A stretch of 52,594 nt of DNA, from positions 1 to 52,594 of the forward strand of contig CANCQD010000002.1 in NCBI GenBank assembly GCA_947380285.1. The letters are read 5' to 3'. The position numbers and the translations under genes are program-made. How positions within the stretch are numbered: position 1 is the first letter of the stretch; the number at the start of each line of letters is the position of its first letter. A model generated the notes under the pieces. It made no database searches and had not been told where the DNA came from. It worked only from the letters and a program-made list of their open reading frames with translations. This document shows, piece after piece, positions 1-10,056 of the stretch. The DNA comes from Burkholderiaceae bacterium. GTDB lineage: Bacteria > Pseudomonadota > Gammaproteobacteria > Burkholderiales > Burkholderiaceae.

Positions 1-541
1 GAATATAAGTGCCCTTGCTGCAAGTCACTTCTAGCGTAGCCTCAGGCCACTGGATATTTGTCCAACGAATCTTGTGAATCGTGATGTCACGAGCAGTGCG
101 CTCTAACTCAACACCAGCACGGGCATATTCATATAAAGGCTTACCGTCACGCTTTAGAGCCGAGTACATCGGGGGCACTTGTGCAATCGGGCCGGTAAAT
201 TGTGGAAGTAAGGCATCTAATGCTGCCTTGATTGCTGCTGGATTTTCAAAAACTGGCAATGGTAATTCTTCAATGGTGAGGCCTTCAGCATCGCCAGTAT
301 CGGTGCGTGAGCCAAACTTGACTTGAGCGATGTAGGTTTTATCTGCTTCCAGTAAGTCTTGAGAGTACTTAGTCGCCTCACCCAAGCAAATCGGCAATAA
401 GCCAGTTGCCATTGGATCTAAGGTGCCTGTATGCCCAGCTTTTTCAGCCTTGAAAGCACGCTTCACGGCAGTGACTGCGCCTTGGGAACTCATTCCTGCA
501 GGCTTATCTAGCAATACTACGCCGTCGATACGCGTGGACAT
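1..541 (-). CDS. truB: tRNA pseudouridine(55) synthase TruB (3' part outside window)
   Basis: TruB isomerises U55 in the T-loop of tRNAs. Reading leftward from the ATG at 541-539, the frame is open for about 180 codons to the window edge. The N-terminus carries the family signature [12 protein letters not shown] at residues 36-47, with the presumed catalytic Asp at 42, followed by LGEATK. The start lies one base beyond the rbfA stop codon, so the two genes are closely linked in the rimP-nusA-infB-rbfA-truB order known from proteobacteria. The C-terminal third and the stop codon are not in the window, so nothing can be said about the PUA-like end. The assignment is secure from the catalytic motif and the neighbours. 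Confidence 0.95.
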   Translation of the reverse strand, partial: MSTRIDGVVLLDKPAGMSSQGAVTAVKRAFKAEKAGHTGTLDPMATGLLPICLGEATKYSQDLLEADKTYIAQVKFGSRTDTGDAEGLTIEELPLPVFENPAAIKAALDALLPQFTGPIAQVPPMYSALKRDGKPLYEYARAGVELERTARDITIHKIRWTNIQWPEATLEVTCSKGTYI

Positions 542-542
542 A

Positions 543-911
543 TTATTTATTCTCGCCTGATTGATCGCTCTCTAGAGCTTGGTCGATCAATCGAGACATC
601 TCTATGCCATGCTCTACTGAGCTGTCATAGTGAAAGTGCAAAGTTGGCACAGTGTGTATATGCAAACGTTTGAACAATAAAGAATGTAAATAACCTGCTT
701 TTTCCTGGAGCGCTTTTAGGGCATGCTCAGGTTCTGCACCCAAAACGGTGAAGAACACTTTGGCATGCGCCAAGTCAGGTGAGAGTTCGATACTTTGTAA
801 AGTAATCAAACCCAAACTAGAGCTACGCAATTCGCGTGGAATCAGCTCAGCCAGGTCTCGCTGAATTTGATCGGCAAGACGCTGGTTACGATGTGGGCTG
901 GTTTTATGCAT
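543..911 (-). CDS. rbfA: 30S ribosome-binding factor A
   Basis: RbfA is a small KH-fold protein that binds the immature 30S subunit and helps mature the 5' end of 16S rRNA. The 122-residue product has the usual length. Family-typical stretches are the N-terminal [16 protein letters not shown] helix, the [20 protein letters not shown] strand and helix region, and the [10 protein letters not shown] motif near the C-terminus. It sits 19 bp downstream of infB and almost touches truB, which is the classical order, so it is presumably transcribed with them. The acidic and polar C-terminal tail is short. Nothing unusual was seen. Confidence 0.96.
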   Translation of the reverse strand: MHKTSPHRNQRLADQIQRDLAELIPRELRSSSLGLITLQSIELSPDLAHAKVFFTVLGAEPEHALKALQEKAGYLHSLLFKRLHIHTVPTLHFHYDSSVEHGIEMSRLIDQALESDQSGENK

Positions 912-930
912 GCTTATGAAATTCGAGCGA

Positions 931-3681
931 TTAGAGTGAGCGAGCTACTTCTGTAACTTCGAATACCTCTAATTGATCGCCTTCTTTAATGTCGTTGTAG
1001 CCTTTCAATGAAAGACCGCACTCAACACCGGCACGAACTTCTTTAGCATCATCTTTGAAGCGCTTGAGGGAATCCAATTCACCTGACCAGATAACCACGT
1101 TATCACGCAAGAGACGAACACTTGAAGTACGCTTAACGATACCATCAACCACCAAACAACCCGCAATCGCGCCAACTTTAGACACCAAGAAGACTTGACG
1201 GATCTCAACAAGACCAGTGACTTCTTCTTTCTTATCAGGAGTCAACATACCACTCAAGGCAAGTTTCACTTCATCCACTGCGTCATAAATAATGTTGTGA
1301 TAACGAATATCAACGCCATTGTTCTCAGCCAACTTACGCGCTGCAGCATCGGCACGTGAGTTAAAGCCAATAATGACGGCTTTGGAAGCTACAGCCAAGT
1401 TCACGTCGGTTTCAGTGATACCACCAACTGCTGCGTGGACGATTTGTACTTTGACTTCTGGAGTTGAGAGTTTCATTAAGGACTGTGACAAGGCTTCTTG
1501 CGAACCTTGAACGTCTGCCTTGATGATTAATGGTAGCAACTTCGCTTCAATCGCACCCTCTTCCATATTCTCCATCATGGTTTCGAGCTTGAATGCCTGT
1601 TGTTTAGCCAACTTCACATCACGGAACTTGCCTTGACGGAACAGTGCAATCTCACGAGCTTTGCGCTCATCCGAAACCACTTGTACCGACTCACCAGCAG
1701 CAGGCACTTCCGCCAAACCTTGAATCTCTACTGGAATAGAAGGACCTGCTTCGTTACATGGCTTACCGTTTTCATCCAACATGGCACGTACGCGACCAAA
1801 AGTTGAACCAGCGAGCAACATATCACCGCGTTTGAGCGTGCCTGATTGAACCAATACAGTTGCAACCGGACCCTTACCTTTATCCAAACGTGCTTCGATC
1901 ACGAGACCTTGTGCTGGAGCATCTTTAGGGGCTTTGAGTTCCAGGATCTCAGCCTGCAAGAGAACGTTCTCGAGCAATGCATCAATACCTTCACCTGTTT
2001 TTGCAGATACCGGAATAAATGGCACATCGCCACCGTATTCCTCTGGAACGACCTGCTCAGCAACTAACTCCGTTTTAACACGCTCAGAATTGGCTTCTGG
2101 CTTATCGATCTTATTGATAGCAACGACCAATGGAACGCCACCAGCAACCGCATGGTGAATCGCCTCTTTGGTTTGTGGCATCACGCCGTCATCTGCTGCT
2201 ACTACCAAGATCACAATATCGGTCGCCTTAGCACCACGAGCACGCATCGCAGTAAACGCTTCGTGACCTGGGGTATCTAAGAAGGTAATCATGCCACGTG
2301 GTGTTTCTACGTGGTATGCACCGATATGCTGAGTGATACCGCCCGCTTCACCGGAGGCTACTTTCGCTAAACGAATCTTGTCGAGCAAAGAAGTTTTACC
2401 GTGGTCAACGTGACCCATCACAGTAACTACTGGTGGGCGTGGCAACATTTCAGCATCGTGGCCGTCAGTACCGAGATCTAAGTCTGGATCATCTAACTTA
2501 GCAGCATGGGCTTTGTGACCCATCTCTTCAACGATGATCATTGCTGTATCTTGATCAAGCACTTGGTTAATTGTGACCATTTGGCCCATACCCATTAACA
2601 ACTTGATTACTTCTGCACTCTTGACTGCCATTGCGTGTGCAAGCTCTGCAACGGTAATCGTTTCTGGAACATGGACATCACGTACTACTGGCTCAGTTGG
2701 AACTTGGAAGTTAGTGTCGACGTTTGCTTCAGCGATTTGACGCTGTTTCTTACGACCACCGCCTGAACGCCAACCACCAACACCGCCAGAGGTATCGCCG
2801 CGAGTCTTGAGACCGCCCGGCTTCTTAGCACCCTCTTCTTGCCAAGTTGATGAAGTCTCGGAAGACTTGATTGTTTTACCACCAACCTTCGTTGGTGATT
2901 TTTTCTTATCCTCAGCACCCTCTGCTTTAGCAGGTTTGTGTAGAGTACCTTTTTTCGCTTCTTCAGCAGCAACTTCGCTTGGCGCTTTCAAAACACGAGC
3001 AGGTGCACTCATCATGTCACGAATCGCCAAGGCTTCAGCCTCAGCAGCAGCACGACGTACACGAATATCAGCCAACTCTTTTTCTTTACTTGCAGCAATT
3101 TCTTTAGCCGCTTTATCTGCTTTGGCTTTTTTCTCAGCAGCCGCTGCAGCAGGGGCATCACCAGATTCAGCTTCAGTAGGGGCAGCAACTTCTTTTTGAC
3201 GCGCCTCTTCTGCTGCTTTCATTTCCGCTTCTTGACGAGCCAATAACTCAGCTTGACGAGTAGCTTCAGCTGCGCGTTTTTCTAATTCCTCTTCAGACAA
3301 AATTGGCTTCGCTGACGCTGCGGCTGTAGCTGCTTTTGCTGGCTTGGCTGGCGCTTCTTCGGCTACAGGTGCTTTATCGCCCGCTTTTACCAAGACACGC
3401 TTTTTACGAACTTCAACCTGCACAGTGCGAGTGCGTCCAGCAGAATCTGCCTGACGAATTTCAGAGTTCTCGCGCTTGATTAAAGTAATCTTCTTGCGAG
3501 CGCCCGCTTCGGTATTACCATGTGCTTTTTGCAAATACTCGAGCAGGACAGTTTTGTCCTTATCGGTAATGCTCTCATCTTCAGAACCTTTTTCGATCCC
3601 AGCTGCCTTCAATTGCTCCAAGAGGTCAGCCGCAGTTCTTTTCAGTTCCTTAGCGAGTACTTTTACTGTTGTTGTTGCCAT
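931..3681 (-). CDS. infB: translation initiation factor IF-2
   Basis: IF-2 is the GTPase that brings initiator fMet-tRNA to the 30S subunit and promotes subunit joining. The 916-residue protein has an N-terminal IF2-N domain (about 1-50) and a long Ala/Lys/Glu-rich linker (about 100-310). A second IF2-N-like segment follows (about 335-385), then the G domain with GHVDHGKT at 423-430, DTPGH at 469-473 and NKID at 523-526, and then domains II-IV. The length is typical of betaproteobacteria, where the linker is expanded. It lies 13 bp downstream of nusA in the same operon. The Lys/Ala bias of the linker creates long antisense reading frames that are not genes. Confidence 0.98.
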   Translation of the reverse strand: MATTTVKVLAKELKRTAADLLEQLKAAGIEKGSEDESITDKDKTVLLEYLQKAHGNTEAGARKKITLIKRENSEIRQADSAGRTRTVQVEVRKKRVLVKAGDKAPVAEEAPAKPAKAATAAASAKPILSEEELEKRAAEATRQAELLARQEAEMKAAEEARQKEVAAPTEAESGDAPAAAAAEKKAKADKAAKEIAASKEKELADIRVRRAAAEAEALAIRDMMSAPARVLKAPSEVAAEEAKKGTLHKPAKAEGAEDKKKSPTKVGGKTIKSSETSSTWQEEGAKKPGGLKTRGDTSGGVGGWRSGGGRKKQRQIAEANVDTNFQVPTEPVVRDVHVPETITVAELAHAMAVKSAEVIKLLMGMGQMVTINQVLDQDTAMIIVEEMGHKAHAAKLDDPDLDLGTDGHDAEMLPRPPVVTVMGHVDHGKTSLLDKIRLAKVASGEAGGITQHIGAYHVETPRGMITFLDTPGHEAFTAMRARGAKATDIVILVVAADDGVMPQTKEAIHHAVAGGVPLVVAINKIDKPEANSERVKTELVAEQVVPEEYGGDVPFIPVSAKTGEGIDALLENVLLQAEILELKAPKDAPAQGLVIEARLDKGKGPVATVLVQSGTLKRGDMLLAGSTFGRVRAMLDENGKPCNEAGPSIPVEIQGLAEVPAAGESVQVVSDERKAREIALFRQGKFRDVKLAKQQAFKLETMMENMEEGAIEAKLLPLIIKADVQGSQEALSQSLMKLSTPEVKVQIVHAAVGGITETDVNLAVASKAVIIGFNSRADAAARKLAENNGVDIRYHNIIYDAVDEVKLALSGMLTPDKKEEVTGLVEIRQVFLVSKVGAIAGCLVVDGIVKRTSSVRLLRDNVVIWSGELDSLKRFKDDAKEVRAGVECGLSLKGYNDIKEGDQLEVFEVTEVARSL

Positions 3682-3694
3682 GCACTACTTCCTC

Positions 3695-5176
3695 TCATGA
3701 AGTAAACCAATGTTCGCGCGCTTTCATGATGAGCGTTTTCGCAGTTTCTTCGTCAATTTGTGTCGCCTCAACTAGCTCATCAACAGCTAGTTCAGCAAGG
3801 TCGTCACGGGTGTGAACTTGATTGTCAGCAAGCTTAGCAATCAGTTCTGTTGTCATTCCCTCAAGGGAGCGCAAATCTTGTGAAACTTCACCAATACGCT
3901 CTTCTTTTGCTAACTCCATAGTCAACAAAGAATCACGCGCACGAGTACGCAACTCATTCACAGTATCTTCATCGAAAGAATCGATCTCTAACATTTCAGA
4001 AAGGGGCACATAAGCCACCTCTTCCAATGTATTGAAACCTTCTTCAATCAAGATATCAGCCACTTCTTGATCCACATCCAACTTGTCCATGAACAACTGA
4101 CGTACAGAGGATGCTTCTTTTTCAGTTTTCTCAGCAGACTCTTCAGGAGTCATGATGTTGATCTGCCAACCAGTCAAATCGCTCGCCAAACGAACGTTTT
4201 GTCCGCTACGGCCAATCGCGATTGCCAAGTTTTCTTCGTCAACTACTACATCCATTGCATGACGCTCTTCGTCTACAACGATAGAAGACACTTGTGCTGG
4301 AGCCAGGGCGCCAATCACAAACTGGGCTGGATCTTCAGACCACAATACGATGTCCACCGCTTCGCCAGCAACTTCATTGCGGACCGCAGTAACACGTGTG
4401 CCACGTACGCCAACGCAAGTACCGATTGGGTCAATACGCTTGTCATAAGTAATCACAGCAATTTTTGCGCGGATACCAGGATCACGGGCAGCGCCTTTGA
4501 TCTCTAACAAGCCCTGCTCCATCTCAGGCACTTCGTTCTCAAACAACTTGATCAAGAAGTCTGGGCAAGTACGAGAGAGTTCAATTTGAGGGCCGCGTGC
4601 TTCGCGATCCACCTTAAGGATGTATGCGCGTACACGATCACCAGAACGTAAGTTCTCTTTTGGAATCATTTGATCGCGACGGAGCAATGCCTCAACGCGA
4701 CCAGACTCAATAATGAGGCCATTCTTGTCAGCACGTTTCACAGTACCGGTCATGACTTTTTCGCCACGCTCAAGGTAATCGTTCAAAATTTGTTCGCGTT
4801 CAGCGTCACGAATACGCTGCAAAATAACTTGCTTAGCAGCTTGTGCGCCGATACGGCCGAATGCTAAAGATTCGATTTGCTCTTCGATATAGTCGCCAAC
4901 TTCCATGTCGGCGAGTTGCTCTTGGGCTTCAAATTGCAGAATCTCTTTATCTGGCTCTTGTAAACCAGCTTCATTTGGAACAACCAACCAGCGACGGTAA
5001 GTTTCGTATTCACCAGTTTCGCGATCGATCGATACACGAATATCCACATCTTCAGTTGCATAACGCTTCTTAGTAGCAGAGGCTAAGGCCATTTCTAAGG
5101 CCTCAAACACAATTGCTTGATCAACGTTCTTTTCACGCGCTAGCGCGTCTGCCAACATGAGAACTTCTCGGCTCAT
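3695..5176 (-). CDS. nusA: transcription termination/antitermination factor NusA
   Basis: NusA binds RNA polymerase and modulates pausing, intrinsic termination and antitermination. The 493-residue protein has the N-terminal RNAP-binding domain (about 1-130) and an S1 domain (about 135-200, including [16 protein letters not shown]). Two KH domains follow (about 230-345, with [12 protein letters not shown] and [13 protein letters not shown]), then two C-terminal acidic helix-hairpin-helix repeats (about 365-490) as in E. coli. The ATG overlaps the rimP stop by four bases, so translation is coupled. In E. coli NusA feeds back on its own operon by promoting termination in the leader; the terminator upstream of rimP (5689-5714) would allow the same here, which is inference. 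Confidence 0.98.
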   Translation of the reverse strand: MSREVLMLADALAREKNVDQAIVFEALEMALASATKKRYATEDVDIRVSIDRETGEYETYRRWLVVPNEAGLQEPDKEILQFEAQEQLADMEVGDYIEEQIESLAFGRIGAQAAKQVILQRIRDAEREQILNDYLERGEKVMTGTVKRADKNGLIIESGRVEALLRRDQMIPKENLRSGDRVRAYILKVDREARGPQIELSRTCPDFLIKLFENEVPEMEQGLLEIKGAARDPGIRAKIAVITYDKRIDPIGTCVGVRGTRVTAVRNEVAGEAVDIVLWSEDPAQFVIGALAPAQVSSIVVDEERHAMDVVVDEENLAIAIGRSGQNVRLASDLTGWQINIMTPEESAEKTEKEASSVRQLFMDKLDVDQEVADILIEEGFNTLEEVAYVPLSEMLEIDSFDEDTVNELRTRARDSLLTMELAKEERIGEVSQDLRSLEGMTTELIAKLADNQVHTRDDLAELAVDELVEATQIDEETAKTLIMKAREHWFTS

Positions 5177-5664
5177 GACTTTCTTCCTTTGAAATCAATA
5201 ACAGGGACCAACCGAGTCTTATCGACCTCGGCTAAAGAGAACTCCAATTGAGAGGGCTGACCATCAGCGCCCTCAAATACCAAACCAAACTTTGCATCAG
5301 GAGAATTCAATTCACCACTGAGCAAGCCTTGCAACTCACCACGAAAATTCTTGCGATTGCCAACAGCAACACGCAACTTCAAATCCACTTCCATGCCAGC
5401 AAAGCGCACAAAATCAGCAGCACTTTTTACCGGACGATCCAATCCTGGAGATGAAATCTCTAAACGCTCATAAGGGATGTTTTCAACTGGCAAGGTGTAG
5501 CTCAACTGATGGCTCACCTTTTCGCAATCCAACACCGTAATCAAGCGTTCGTAATCTGGGTTTTCAATCGTGACGCGCAGCAATCCTCCGGCTTCACGCT
5601 CTATCTCTACTAGCGCATAACCCAAGTTTTCCAGCTCTGCAGAAATTACCTGCTGATCCTTCAC
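5173..5664 (-). CDS. rimP: ribosome maturation factor RimP
   Basis: RimP is a small cytoplasmic protein needed for 30S subunit maturation. The 163-residue product has the family N-terminal domain ([20 protein letters not shown] and [13 protein letters not shown]) and the ISSPGLDRP motif that marks RimP, followed by the C-terminal SH3-like domain. Translation starts at a GTG, with an AAAGG ribosome-binding sequence a few bases upstream. It is the first gene of the rimP-nusA-infB-rbfA-truB operon and is preceded by a structured leader of roughly 130 nt. The stop overlaps the nusA start. The assignment is secure. Confidence 0.96.
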   Translation of the reverse strand: MKDQQVISAELENLGYALVEIEREAGGLLRVTIENPDYERLITVLDCEKVSHQLSYTLPVENIPYERLEISSPGLDRPVKSAADFVRFAGMEVDLKLRVAVGNRKNFRGELQGLLSGELNSPDAKFGLVFEGADGQPSQLEFSLAEVDKTRLVPVIDFKGRKS

Positions 5665-5688
5665 GACAACCTTTCATACCAAAATGGC

Positions 5689-5714
5689 AAAAAAAAATGG
5701 GCTTCAAAGCCCAT
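5689..5714 (-). terminator. intrinsic terminator/attenuator in the rimP-nusA leader
   Basis: On the minus strand an 8-bp perfect stem (ATGGGCTT paired with AAGCCCAT, two unpaired bases between) is followed directly by a run of nine T. It ends only 25 nt before the rimP GTG. A complete rho-independent terminator so close to the first gene, and downstream of a good -10 box, suggests conditional termination of the operon (attenuation) rather than a simple end for rluB. Confidence 0.85.
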
Positions 5715-5735
5715 ATTCTCGAAATTCAGAACAGG

Positions 5736-5765
5736 CCGACTTACGTTGATCGCAACATCAGTCGG
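5736..5765 (-). other. leader stem-loop upstream of rimP
   Basis: Outer arms CCGACT/AGTCGG and inner arms GTTG/CAAC are separated by a symmetric 3x3 internal loop and closed by a tetraloop. It lies between the promoter-proximal hairpin and the terminator in the presumed 5' leader of rimP-nusA-infB. It may take part in a termination/antitermination switch. No alternative pairing with the terminator stem was found by eye. Confidence 0.5.
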
Positions 5766-5771
5766 TAACAA

Positions 5772-5795
5772 CTAAAAACAGCAAAAACCTGCTGT
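5772..5795 (-). terminator. promoter-proximal hairpin, possible rluB terminator
   Basis: On the minus strand ACAGCA pairs with TGCTGT around a 6-nt loop, followed by TTTT. It lies about 43 bp after the rluB stop and just downstream of a TATAAT box. It may end rluB transcripts, or be the first structure at the 5' end of the rimP leader. The T run is short, so termination would be weak. Confidence 0.5.
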
Positions 5796-5804
5796 AAGAC
5801 CAAA

Positions 5805-5836
5805 ATTATAGCCTATTTAGCAGAAAACTGATACAA
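5805..5836 (-). promoter_or_regulatory. probable promoter of the rimP-nusA-infB operon
   Basis: A perfect TATAAT (minus strand, 5810-5805) lies immediately downstream of rluB. The -35 side is weak: TTGTAT at 5836-5831 gives a 20-bp spacer. Transcription would start near 5798 and give a leader of about 130 nt with three stem-loops before the rimP GTG. Read-through from rluB is also possible. Confidence 0.5.
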
Positions 5837-5837
5837 A

Positions 5838-7613
5838 TCAGAAGCTTTCGCCCGGATTTCGCGGTTTTCTAGGGCCTTTATTGAAGGGTTTTCGCCCTTT
5901 TGGTGCACTACGCTTAGGTCCATTTCCGGGACTTTGAGGATTGCCCGTCACAAAAGCAGACTGTCCATGGTGGACTTTGGCGCCCTTACTGCGATTTTGA
6001 CCCTGGCCACCTGCCCCGCCTTGTCCACCTTGGCCAGGTCTGCCACCTTGGGTGCGCCCACGGAAAGGCCCACGACCTTCGCCAGAGCCACCGCCACCAC
6101 CAGGTTTTCCGCCTCTACCCTGATGCGTTAAGCCATTATGGCCACTTGCAAGGGTTAAAGCATCACGCGATCCCCAGTAAGAAACCGAGGTTTGCATTGG
6201 ATCCGGCTGGAAATCCTCGCCCATAGGACGACGATCGCGATTATTGGAATTAGAGTTAGGGTTGCGACCCTTGTCTTGCGGCTGCGGCATTTTTAAGCCA
6301 GCAGACTTCATGAGGTTATAGATGCCGCCGGCCTCAATCTCTTCCCATTTCCCCCGTCTCAAGCGTGGAGGCAATAAGAAAATACCATAACGAGTTCTAA
6401 TCAAGCGAGAGACCGTATGACCAACTGCTTCGAACATCCGACGCACTTCGCGATTACGCCCCTCACTTAATGCAACGTGGTACCAACGGTTAGCACCTTC
6501 ACCGCCACCCATCGCTAAACGTAAGAATTTAGCTTGTCCATCATCGAGCGTAATACCGCTCTTTAATAGCGCTGTGTTTTCTTGACTCAAGTCACCCAGG
6601 ATACGCACCGCATATTCACGCTCGACACCGTAACGTGGATGCATTAAGCGATTGGCTAACTCACCAGAAGTGGTAAATAACAAAAGGCCTTCGGTATTAA
6701 AGTCCAAGCGGCCAACAGCAATCCAGCGACCTTGGCGCGGCTTTGGCAAACGATCAAATACGGTTGGACGACCTTCAGGGTCCGACTGACTGACGATCTC
6801 GCCAGCAGGCTTGTGATACATGATGACGCGTGGCGGCTTAGTCTGAATCTTGCGATGCACTGGTTTGCCATTAATACGCACTTGATCAGTTGGTCCAATG
6901 CGTTGTCCAATATGCGCAGGCAATCCATTGACAGAAACACGACCCTGAATAATTAAGTCTTCCATATCACGACGCGAGCCCATGCCGACATCAGCTAATA
7001 CTTTGTGCAACTTAACAGTATCTTCATCATCCGCATCATCATCTAGACCATCGAGATCAGACCAAACTTCATCACGCAAACTGAGTGGGAGATCATCGAC
7101 GTTCGCAAACTGCAAACTACTCATTTCTTCATCTGTTGGCGCATCTGAATCTTCATCTTCACGCGAACGTTGAGCACGGCGCTCGGCGCCAGTTTGATGC
7201 GAGATCTCGCTCTCATTAACGCCATCAATATTTTTAACTTCTTCAACCTCAGGGGCATCTAAGGCAGCATCAAACTCACCAGAAACCACCGAAGCAAACA
7301 ATGCTTCGATTTCAGCGGGGTTAGGGGCTAATTTTGACGAATCGTTACTGCCTTGATTGCCCCTGCCTTCGCGAGGACCATTAGTATCACCACCCTCGCG
7401 GCGTGGCCGATCCTTATTAAATGGGCGCTTTTTATTGAAGGCAGGCTTGCTACCTCCCGCGCCTTGGCGACGGGGGCGACGATCGCCACGTTCAGCGCGC
7501 TCCCCACCTTCAGTCTTAGGGCTATCAGCATTCGATGGCGCAGAGTCTGAGTTAGAAGGGGTTGCCGATGAATTTACTACCGGGGATGATTCGTTTTCGT
7601 TAGAGCTTGTCAT
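5838..7613 (-). CDS. rluB: 23S rRNA pseudouridine(2605) synthase RluB family
   Basis: RluB converts U2605 of 23S rRNA to pseudouridine. An S4 RNA-binding domain begins near residue 200 ([17 protein letters not shown]) and is followed by the RsuA/RluB-type catalytic domain with [10 protein letters not shown] near residue 300, which contains the catalytic Asp. At 591 residues it is about twice the length of E. coli RluB. The extra length is a low-complexity, Asn/Ser/Arg/Glu-rich N-terminal region of about 200 residues and a Gly/Arg/Asn-rich C-terminal tail of about 150 residues. Both are likely disordered and RNA-binding. It follows scpB with 6 bp between them, the pairing common in many bacteria. 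Confidence 0.93.
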   Translation of the reverse strand: MTSSNENESSPVVNSSATPSNSDSAPSNADSPKTEGGERAERGDRRPRRQGAGGSKPAFNKKRPFNKDRPRREGGDTNGPREGRGNQGSNDSSKLAPNPAEIEALFASVVSGEFDAALDAPEVEEVKNIDGVNESEISHQTGAERRAQRSREDEDSDAPTDEEMSSLQFANVDDLPLSLRDEVWSDLDGLDDDADDEDTVKLHKVLADVGMGSRRDMEDLIIQGRVSVNGLPAHIGQRIGPTDQVRINGKPVHRKIQTKPPRVIMYHKPAGEIVSQSDPEGRPTVFDRLPKPRQGRWIAVGRLDFNTEGLLLFTTSGELANRLMHPRYGVEREYAVRILGDLSQENTALLKSGITLDDGQAKFLRLAMGGGEGANRWYHVALSEGRNREVRRMFEAVGHTVSRLIRTRYGIFLLPPRLRRGKWEEIEAGGIYNLMKSAGLKMPQPQDKGRNPNSNSNNRDRRPMGEDFQPDPMQTSVSYWGSRDALTLASGHNGLTHQGRGGKPGGGGGSGEGRGPFRGRTQGGRPGQGGQGGAGGQGQNRSKGAKVHHGQSAFVTGNPQSPGNGPKRSAPKGRKPFNKGPRKPRNPGESF

Positions 7614-7619
7614 TAATTA

Positions 7620-8339
7620 TTATTTTGTTTCGTCTGGCTTGTCTTCAGACTCAGGGGTAACTTCTTCTTCGGTAATTTCAATACTAGTTTCTTCAACAAT
7701 GATTTCAAGTACTTCAGCTTCAATCTCACTTACTTCTTGTGCATCGGTATCAATGATGACTGTCTCAACGGTGGCAGATGGATCAAACTGCATCACCGCT
7801 TGACCTAATTGCTCTGCAGCAGCCATGGGAGCAGCATCCTCCAACATTGGCAGACTTTGTAAATTCGTCAGACTGAGGTCATCCAAGAATTGTTTAGTAG
7901 TGGCGTACAAACCTGGGCGGCCAATAGTTTCTTTATGCCCAATGACCTCAACCCAACCACGATCTTCTAACTGCTTCATCACATTACTGCTAACTGCAAC
8001 ACCGCGAATCTCTTCAATCTCACCACGAGTTACGGGCTGGCGATAAGCGATGATGGCTAAAGTCTCCATCACAGCGCGTGAATACTTCGGTGGTTTTTCT
8101 GGTGTCAGGCGATCAAGATATTCGCGCATCGAAAGGCGGCTCTGAAAACGCCAACCTGTTGCAATATGCACTAACTCCATACCCTTATCATCCCAGGCGC
8201 GTTGCAGCTCTACCAATGCTTCATCGATATCTGCGGTCGTAATGTCTTCTACAAATAGACGTGACAAATCAGCAACGGTGAGTGGCTCCTGCGCGCACAG
8301 GAGGGCTGTTTCAATTACGCGCTTATTGTGATCATCCAT
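7620..8339 (-). CDS. scpB: SMC-Scp complex subunit ScpB
   Basis: ScpB is the winged-helix dimer that, with ScpA, binds the SMC ATPase in chromosome condensation and segregation. The 239-residue protein shows the family motifs [41 protein letters not shown] and [23 protein letters not shown] (described here in parts). It ends in an acidic, low-complexity tail of about 70 residues rich in Glu, Ile and Val, which is longer than in B. subtilis ScpB. It heads the scpB-rluB unit. scpA is not in the window; the gene upstream is divergent. Confidence 0.93.
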   Translation of the reverse strand: MDDHNKRVIETALLCAQEPLTVADLSRLFVEDITTADIDEALVELQRAWDDKGMELVHIATGWRFQSRLSMREYLDRLTPEKPPKYSRAVMETLAIIAYRQPVTRGEIEEIRGVAVSSNVMKQLEDRGWVEVIGHKETIGRPGLYATTKQFLDDLSLTNLQSLPMLEDAAPMAAAEQLGQAVMQFDPSATVETVIIDTDAQEVSEIEAEVLEIIVEETSIEITEEEVTPESEDKPDETK

Positions 8340-8526
8340 AAAATTCGGGCTACCAGGAGTAATCCTGATTAGGCATTAATAATGTATTCAGTAATGGGTT
8401 TTGGTGTTCTCTAGCGACTACGGACAATCCATCTCATCAGTTCTTATTGGAATATGCCCGCGCTGAAACGAAGTCCTTTTCGTTCACCTTGCTACCATTA
8501 TAAGGTAGGCTCAATACAATAGCCAC
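8340..8526. promoter_or_regulatory. divergent intergenic region between scpB and the patatin gene
   Basis: The 187 bp contain an inverted repeat AACGAA-6 nt-TTCGTT (8467-8484). Downstream lies TATAAG (8499-8504), inside a second short repeat CTACC/GGTAG (8492-8508). TATAAG lies about 20 bp before the patatin ATG and could be its -10 box. No matching -35 was seen. There is no open reading frame worth calling. Confidence 0.35.
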
Positions 8527-9450
8527 ATGCACAAGATTTCTACAAAACCCTCTTTATCCATGCCTAATAGCCCAGATTCGATTGAGCGACGCAAGCTCCT
8601 GGGCCTCGGAATTGGTATAGGAGCTCTTCTTGGGGGTATGAGCCTGAGCTCTTGCAGCCTCATGGGCAGCAAAAAACCAGTGATTGGCCTAGTTTTGGGT
8701 GCTGGTGCTGCTAGAGGCTTTGCCCATATTGGCGTCATCAAGGCGCTAGAAGCCCAAGGCATCAGACCTGACATAGTTGTGGGTAGTAGCGCAGGCAGTG
8801 TGATTGCTGCTTTATTAGCCTCTGGGGCTACTGGGAATGATCTAAACCGCTTAGCCATGAACTTAGATGAGGCCACGATTGCGGACTGGGGGCTTCCCTT
8901 TGCAGGACGATTTGGGGGTCTGATTAAAGGCGATGCCTTGCAAAACATGGTCAATCGAGAAGTGCAAAACAAATTGATTGAACAAATGCGCATCCCCTTG
9001 GGAATTGTTGCTACCGAATTACAGTCAGGCAAAGGGACTTTATTTAGAACCGGCAATACCGGTTTGGCAGTGCGCGCATCTTGTAGTGTCCCAGGCGTGT
9101 TTCAGCCAGCAGTAATTGCTGGCAAAGAATATGTAGACGGCGGTTTAGTTGCGCCAGTGCCGGTAAGTTATGCAAGACAAATGGGTGCAACTTTAGTGAT
9201 TGCAGTCAACATCTCTTCTGAGCCAGTTCATCAAGATGCCAGCGGAACCTTTGGCATATTGCAGCACACCATCTCCATCATGCAAAGAAGCATCAATCAG
9301 TACGAGTTGAAAAGTGCTGATATCGTCATTCAGCCGCAATTAAAGCAAATGAGTAGTGGTGATTTCAAATCCAGAAATGCCGCCATTCTTGCTGGCGAAA
9401 TCGCTGCGCAAGAGCAAATGGGATTGATTAAAGAGAAGCTCAAGGGCTAG
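8527..9450 (+). CDS. patatin-like phospholipase, RssA-type lipoprotein
   Basis: Patatin-family hydrolases are Ser-Asp dyad lipid acyl hydrolases. The 307-residue protein shows the oxyanion loop GAGAARG (58-64), the nucleophile elbow GSSAG (86-90, Ser88) and the DGG motif (Asp204), so the dyad is intact. The N-terminus has a twin Arg (ERRKLLGLG), a hydrophobic stretch and a lipobox LSSC (Cys43), which suggests a membrane-anchored periplasmic lipoprotein. Cytoplasmic RssA of E. coli lacks this. An internal ATG 11 codons later is an alternative start. The gene stands alone, divergent from scpB. The substrate cannot be read from sequence. Confidence 0.85.
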   Translation: MHKISTKPSLSMPNSPDSIERRKLLGLGIGIGALLGGMSLSSCSLMGSKKPVIGLVLGAGAARGFAHIGVIKALEAQGIRPDIVVGSSAGSVIAALLASGATGNDLNRLAMNLDEATIADWGLPFAGRFGGLIKGDALQNMVNREVQNKLIEQMRIPLGIVATELQSGKGTLFRTGNTGLAVRASCSVPGVFQPAVIAGKEYVDGGLVAPVPVSYARQMGATLVIAVNISSEPVHQDASGTFGILQHTISIMQRSINQYELKSADIVIQPQLKQMSSGDFKSRNAAILAGEIAAQEQMGLIKEKLKG

Positions 9451-9475
9451 ACTCCGAATCCCCATTTCAGAGTCA

Positions 9476-9525
9476 TGGTATAGTTCCATACATCTAATTG
9501 TAACTACAATTAGATGTATGGAACT
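9476..9525 (+). promoter_or_regulatory. brnTA promoter/operator: perfect 44-bp palindrome over the toxin start codon
   Basis: A perfect inverted repeat has 21-bp arms at 9482-9502 and 9505-9525 and only two bases (AC) between them. The right arm contains the brnT ATG (9518-9520). An extended -10-like element TGG-TATAGT lies at 9476-9484 and runs into the left arm, which would place the start site near 9491 inside the palindrome. BrnA antitoxins are known to repress their own promoters through inverted repeats, so this is probably the operator. No Shine-Dalgarno sequence precedes the ATG. Confidence 0.75.
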
Positions 9526-9787
9526 TACCTATGATCAATCAAAAAACCTACATAACATTCGACATCGCAATCTTTCATTTGAGCGAGCAAGAGATTTTGA
9601 TTTTGAAACAGCCCAATTCACAATCGACAAAAGAAAAAACTATGGAGAAATCAGAAGGTGCGCCCTGGGATATCTTGGCAACAGACTGCATGCATTAGTG
9701 TTTACAGAAACGGACATGGGAATTCGGGTAATTAGCTTTAGAAAAGCAAATAAACGAGAGATTTTGAGTTATGAACAGAAAATTTAA
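9518..9787 (+). CDS. brnT: BrnT family ribonuclease toxin
   Basis: BrnT is a RelE-fold ribonuclease that inhibits translation and is neutralised by BrnA. The 89-residue protein fits the family: an N-terminal Asp-Gln-x-Lys-Asn segment, the SFERARDFDF helix, the R-K-N-YGEIRR strand, the GYLGNRLHALVFTET region and the C-terminal RVISFRKANKRE motif. The last motif contains the conserved Arg and Lys-Ala-Asn residues expected near the active site. It overlaps brnA by 17 nt, giving the toxin-first order typical of this family. The pair looks A/T-richer than its neighbours and interrupts two unrelated housekeeping-type genes, which fits horizontal acquisition. Confidence 0.92.
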   Translation: MELTYDQSKNLHNIRHRNLSFERARDFDFETAQFTIDKRKNYGEIRRCALGYLGNRLHALVFTETDMGIRVISFRKANKREILSYEQKI

Positions 9788-10043
9788 AAATGATCAAGAC
9801 GACTTTGAGTGGACAGCGGCAGAGATAAAGGCCTCAAAAAAGATTCATTCACTTCCAAAGTCACTGCAAGAAAAACTTGCCTCACGCAAAACAAGAGGCC
9901 CACAAACTAAACCGACAAAAGTTTCAACAACTATTCGTCTTTCTAGCGATGTCATTGAATCTTTTAAGTCCACTGGTGATGGCTGGCAAACAAAAATTGA
10001 TTTAGCGCTTCAGCAATGGCTTCAAGAGCACACCCTAGTTTAA
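9771..10043 (+). CDS. brnA: BrnA family antitoxin
   Basis: BrnA is the antitoxin and DNA-binding autorepressor of BrnT. The 90-residue protein has a charged, flexible N-terminal part expected to wrap the toxin, including DFEWTAAEIKASKK and a Lys/Arg-rich middle. A C-terminal ribbon-helix-helix domain follows, with KVSTTIRLSSDVIESFKSTG and GWQTKIDLALQQWLQEH in sequence. The start lies inside the brnT coding region, so translation is coupled. The palindrome at 9482-9525 is its likely binding site. The assignment is strong from sequence and from pairing with brnT. Confidence 0.92.
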   Translation: MNRKFKNDQDDFEWTAAEIKASKKIHSLPKSLQEKLASRKTRGPQTKPTKVSTTIRLSSDVIESFKSTGDGWQTKIDLALQQWLQEHTLV

Positions 10044-10056
10044 AAGCCGTCTTTAT

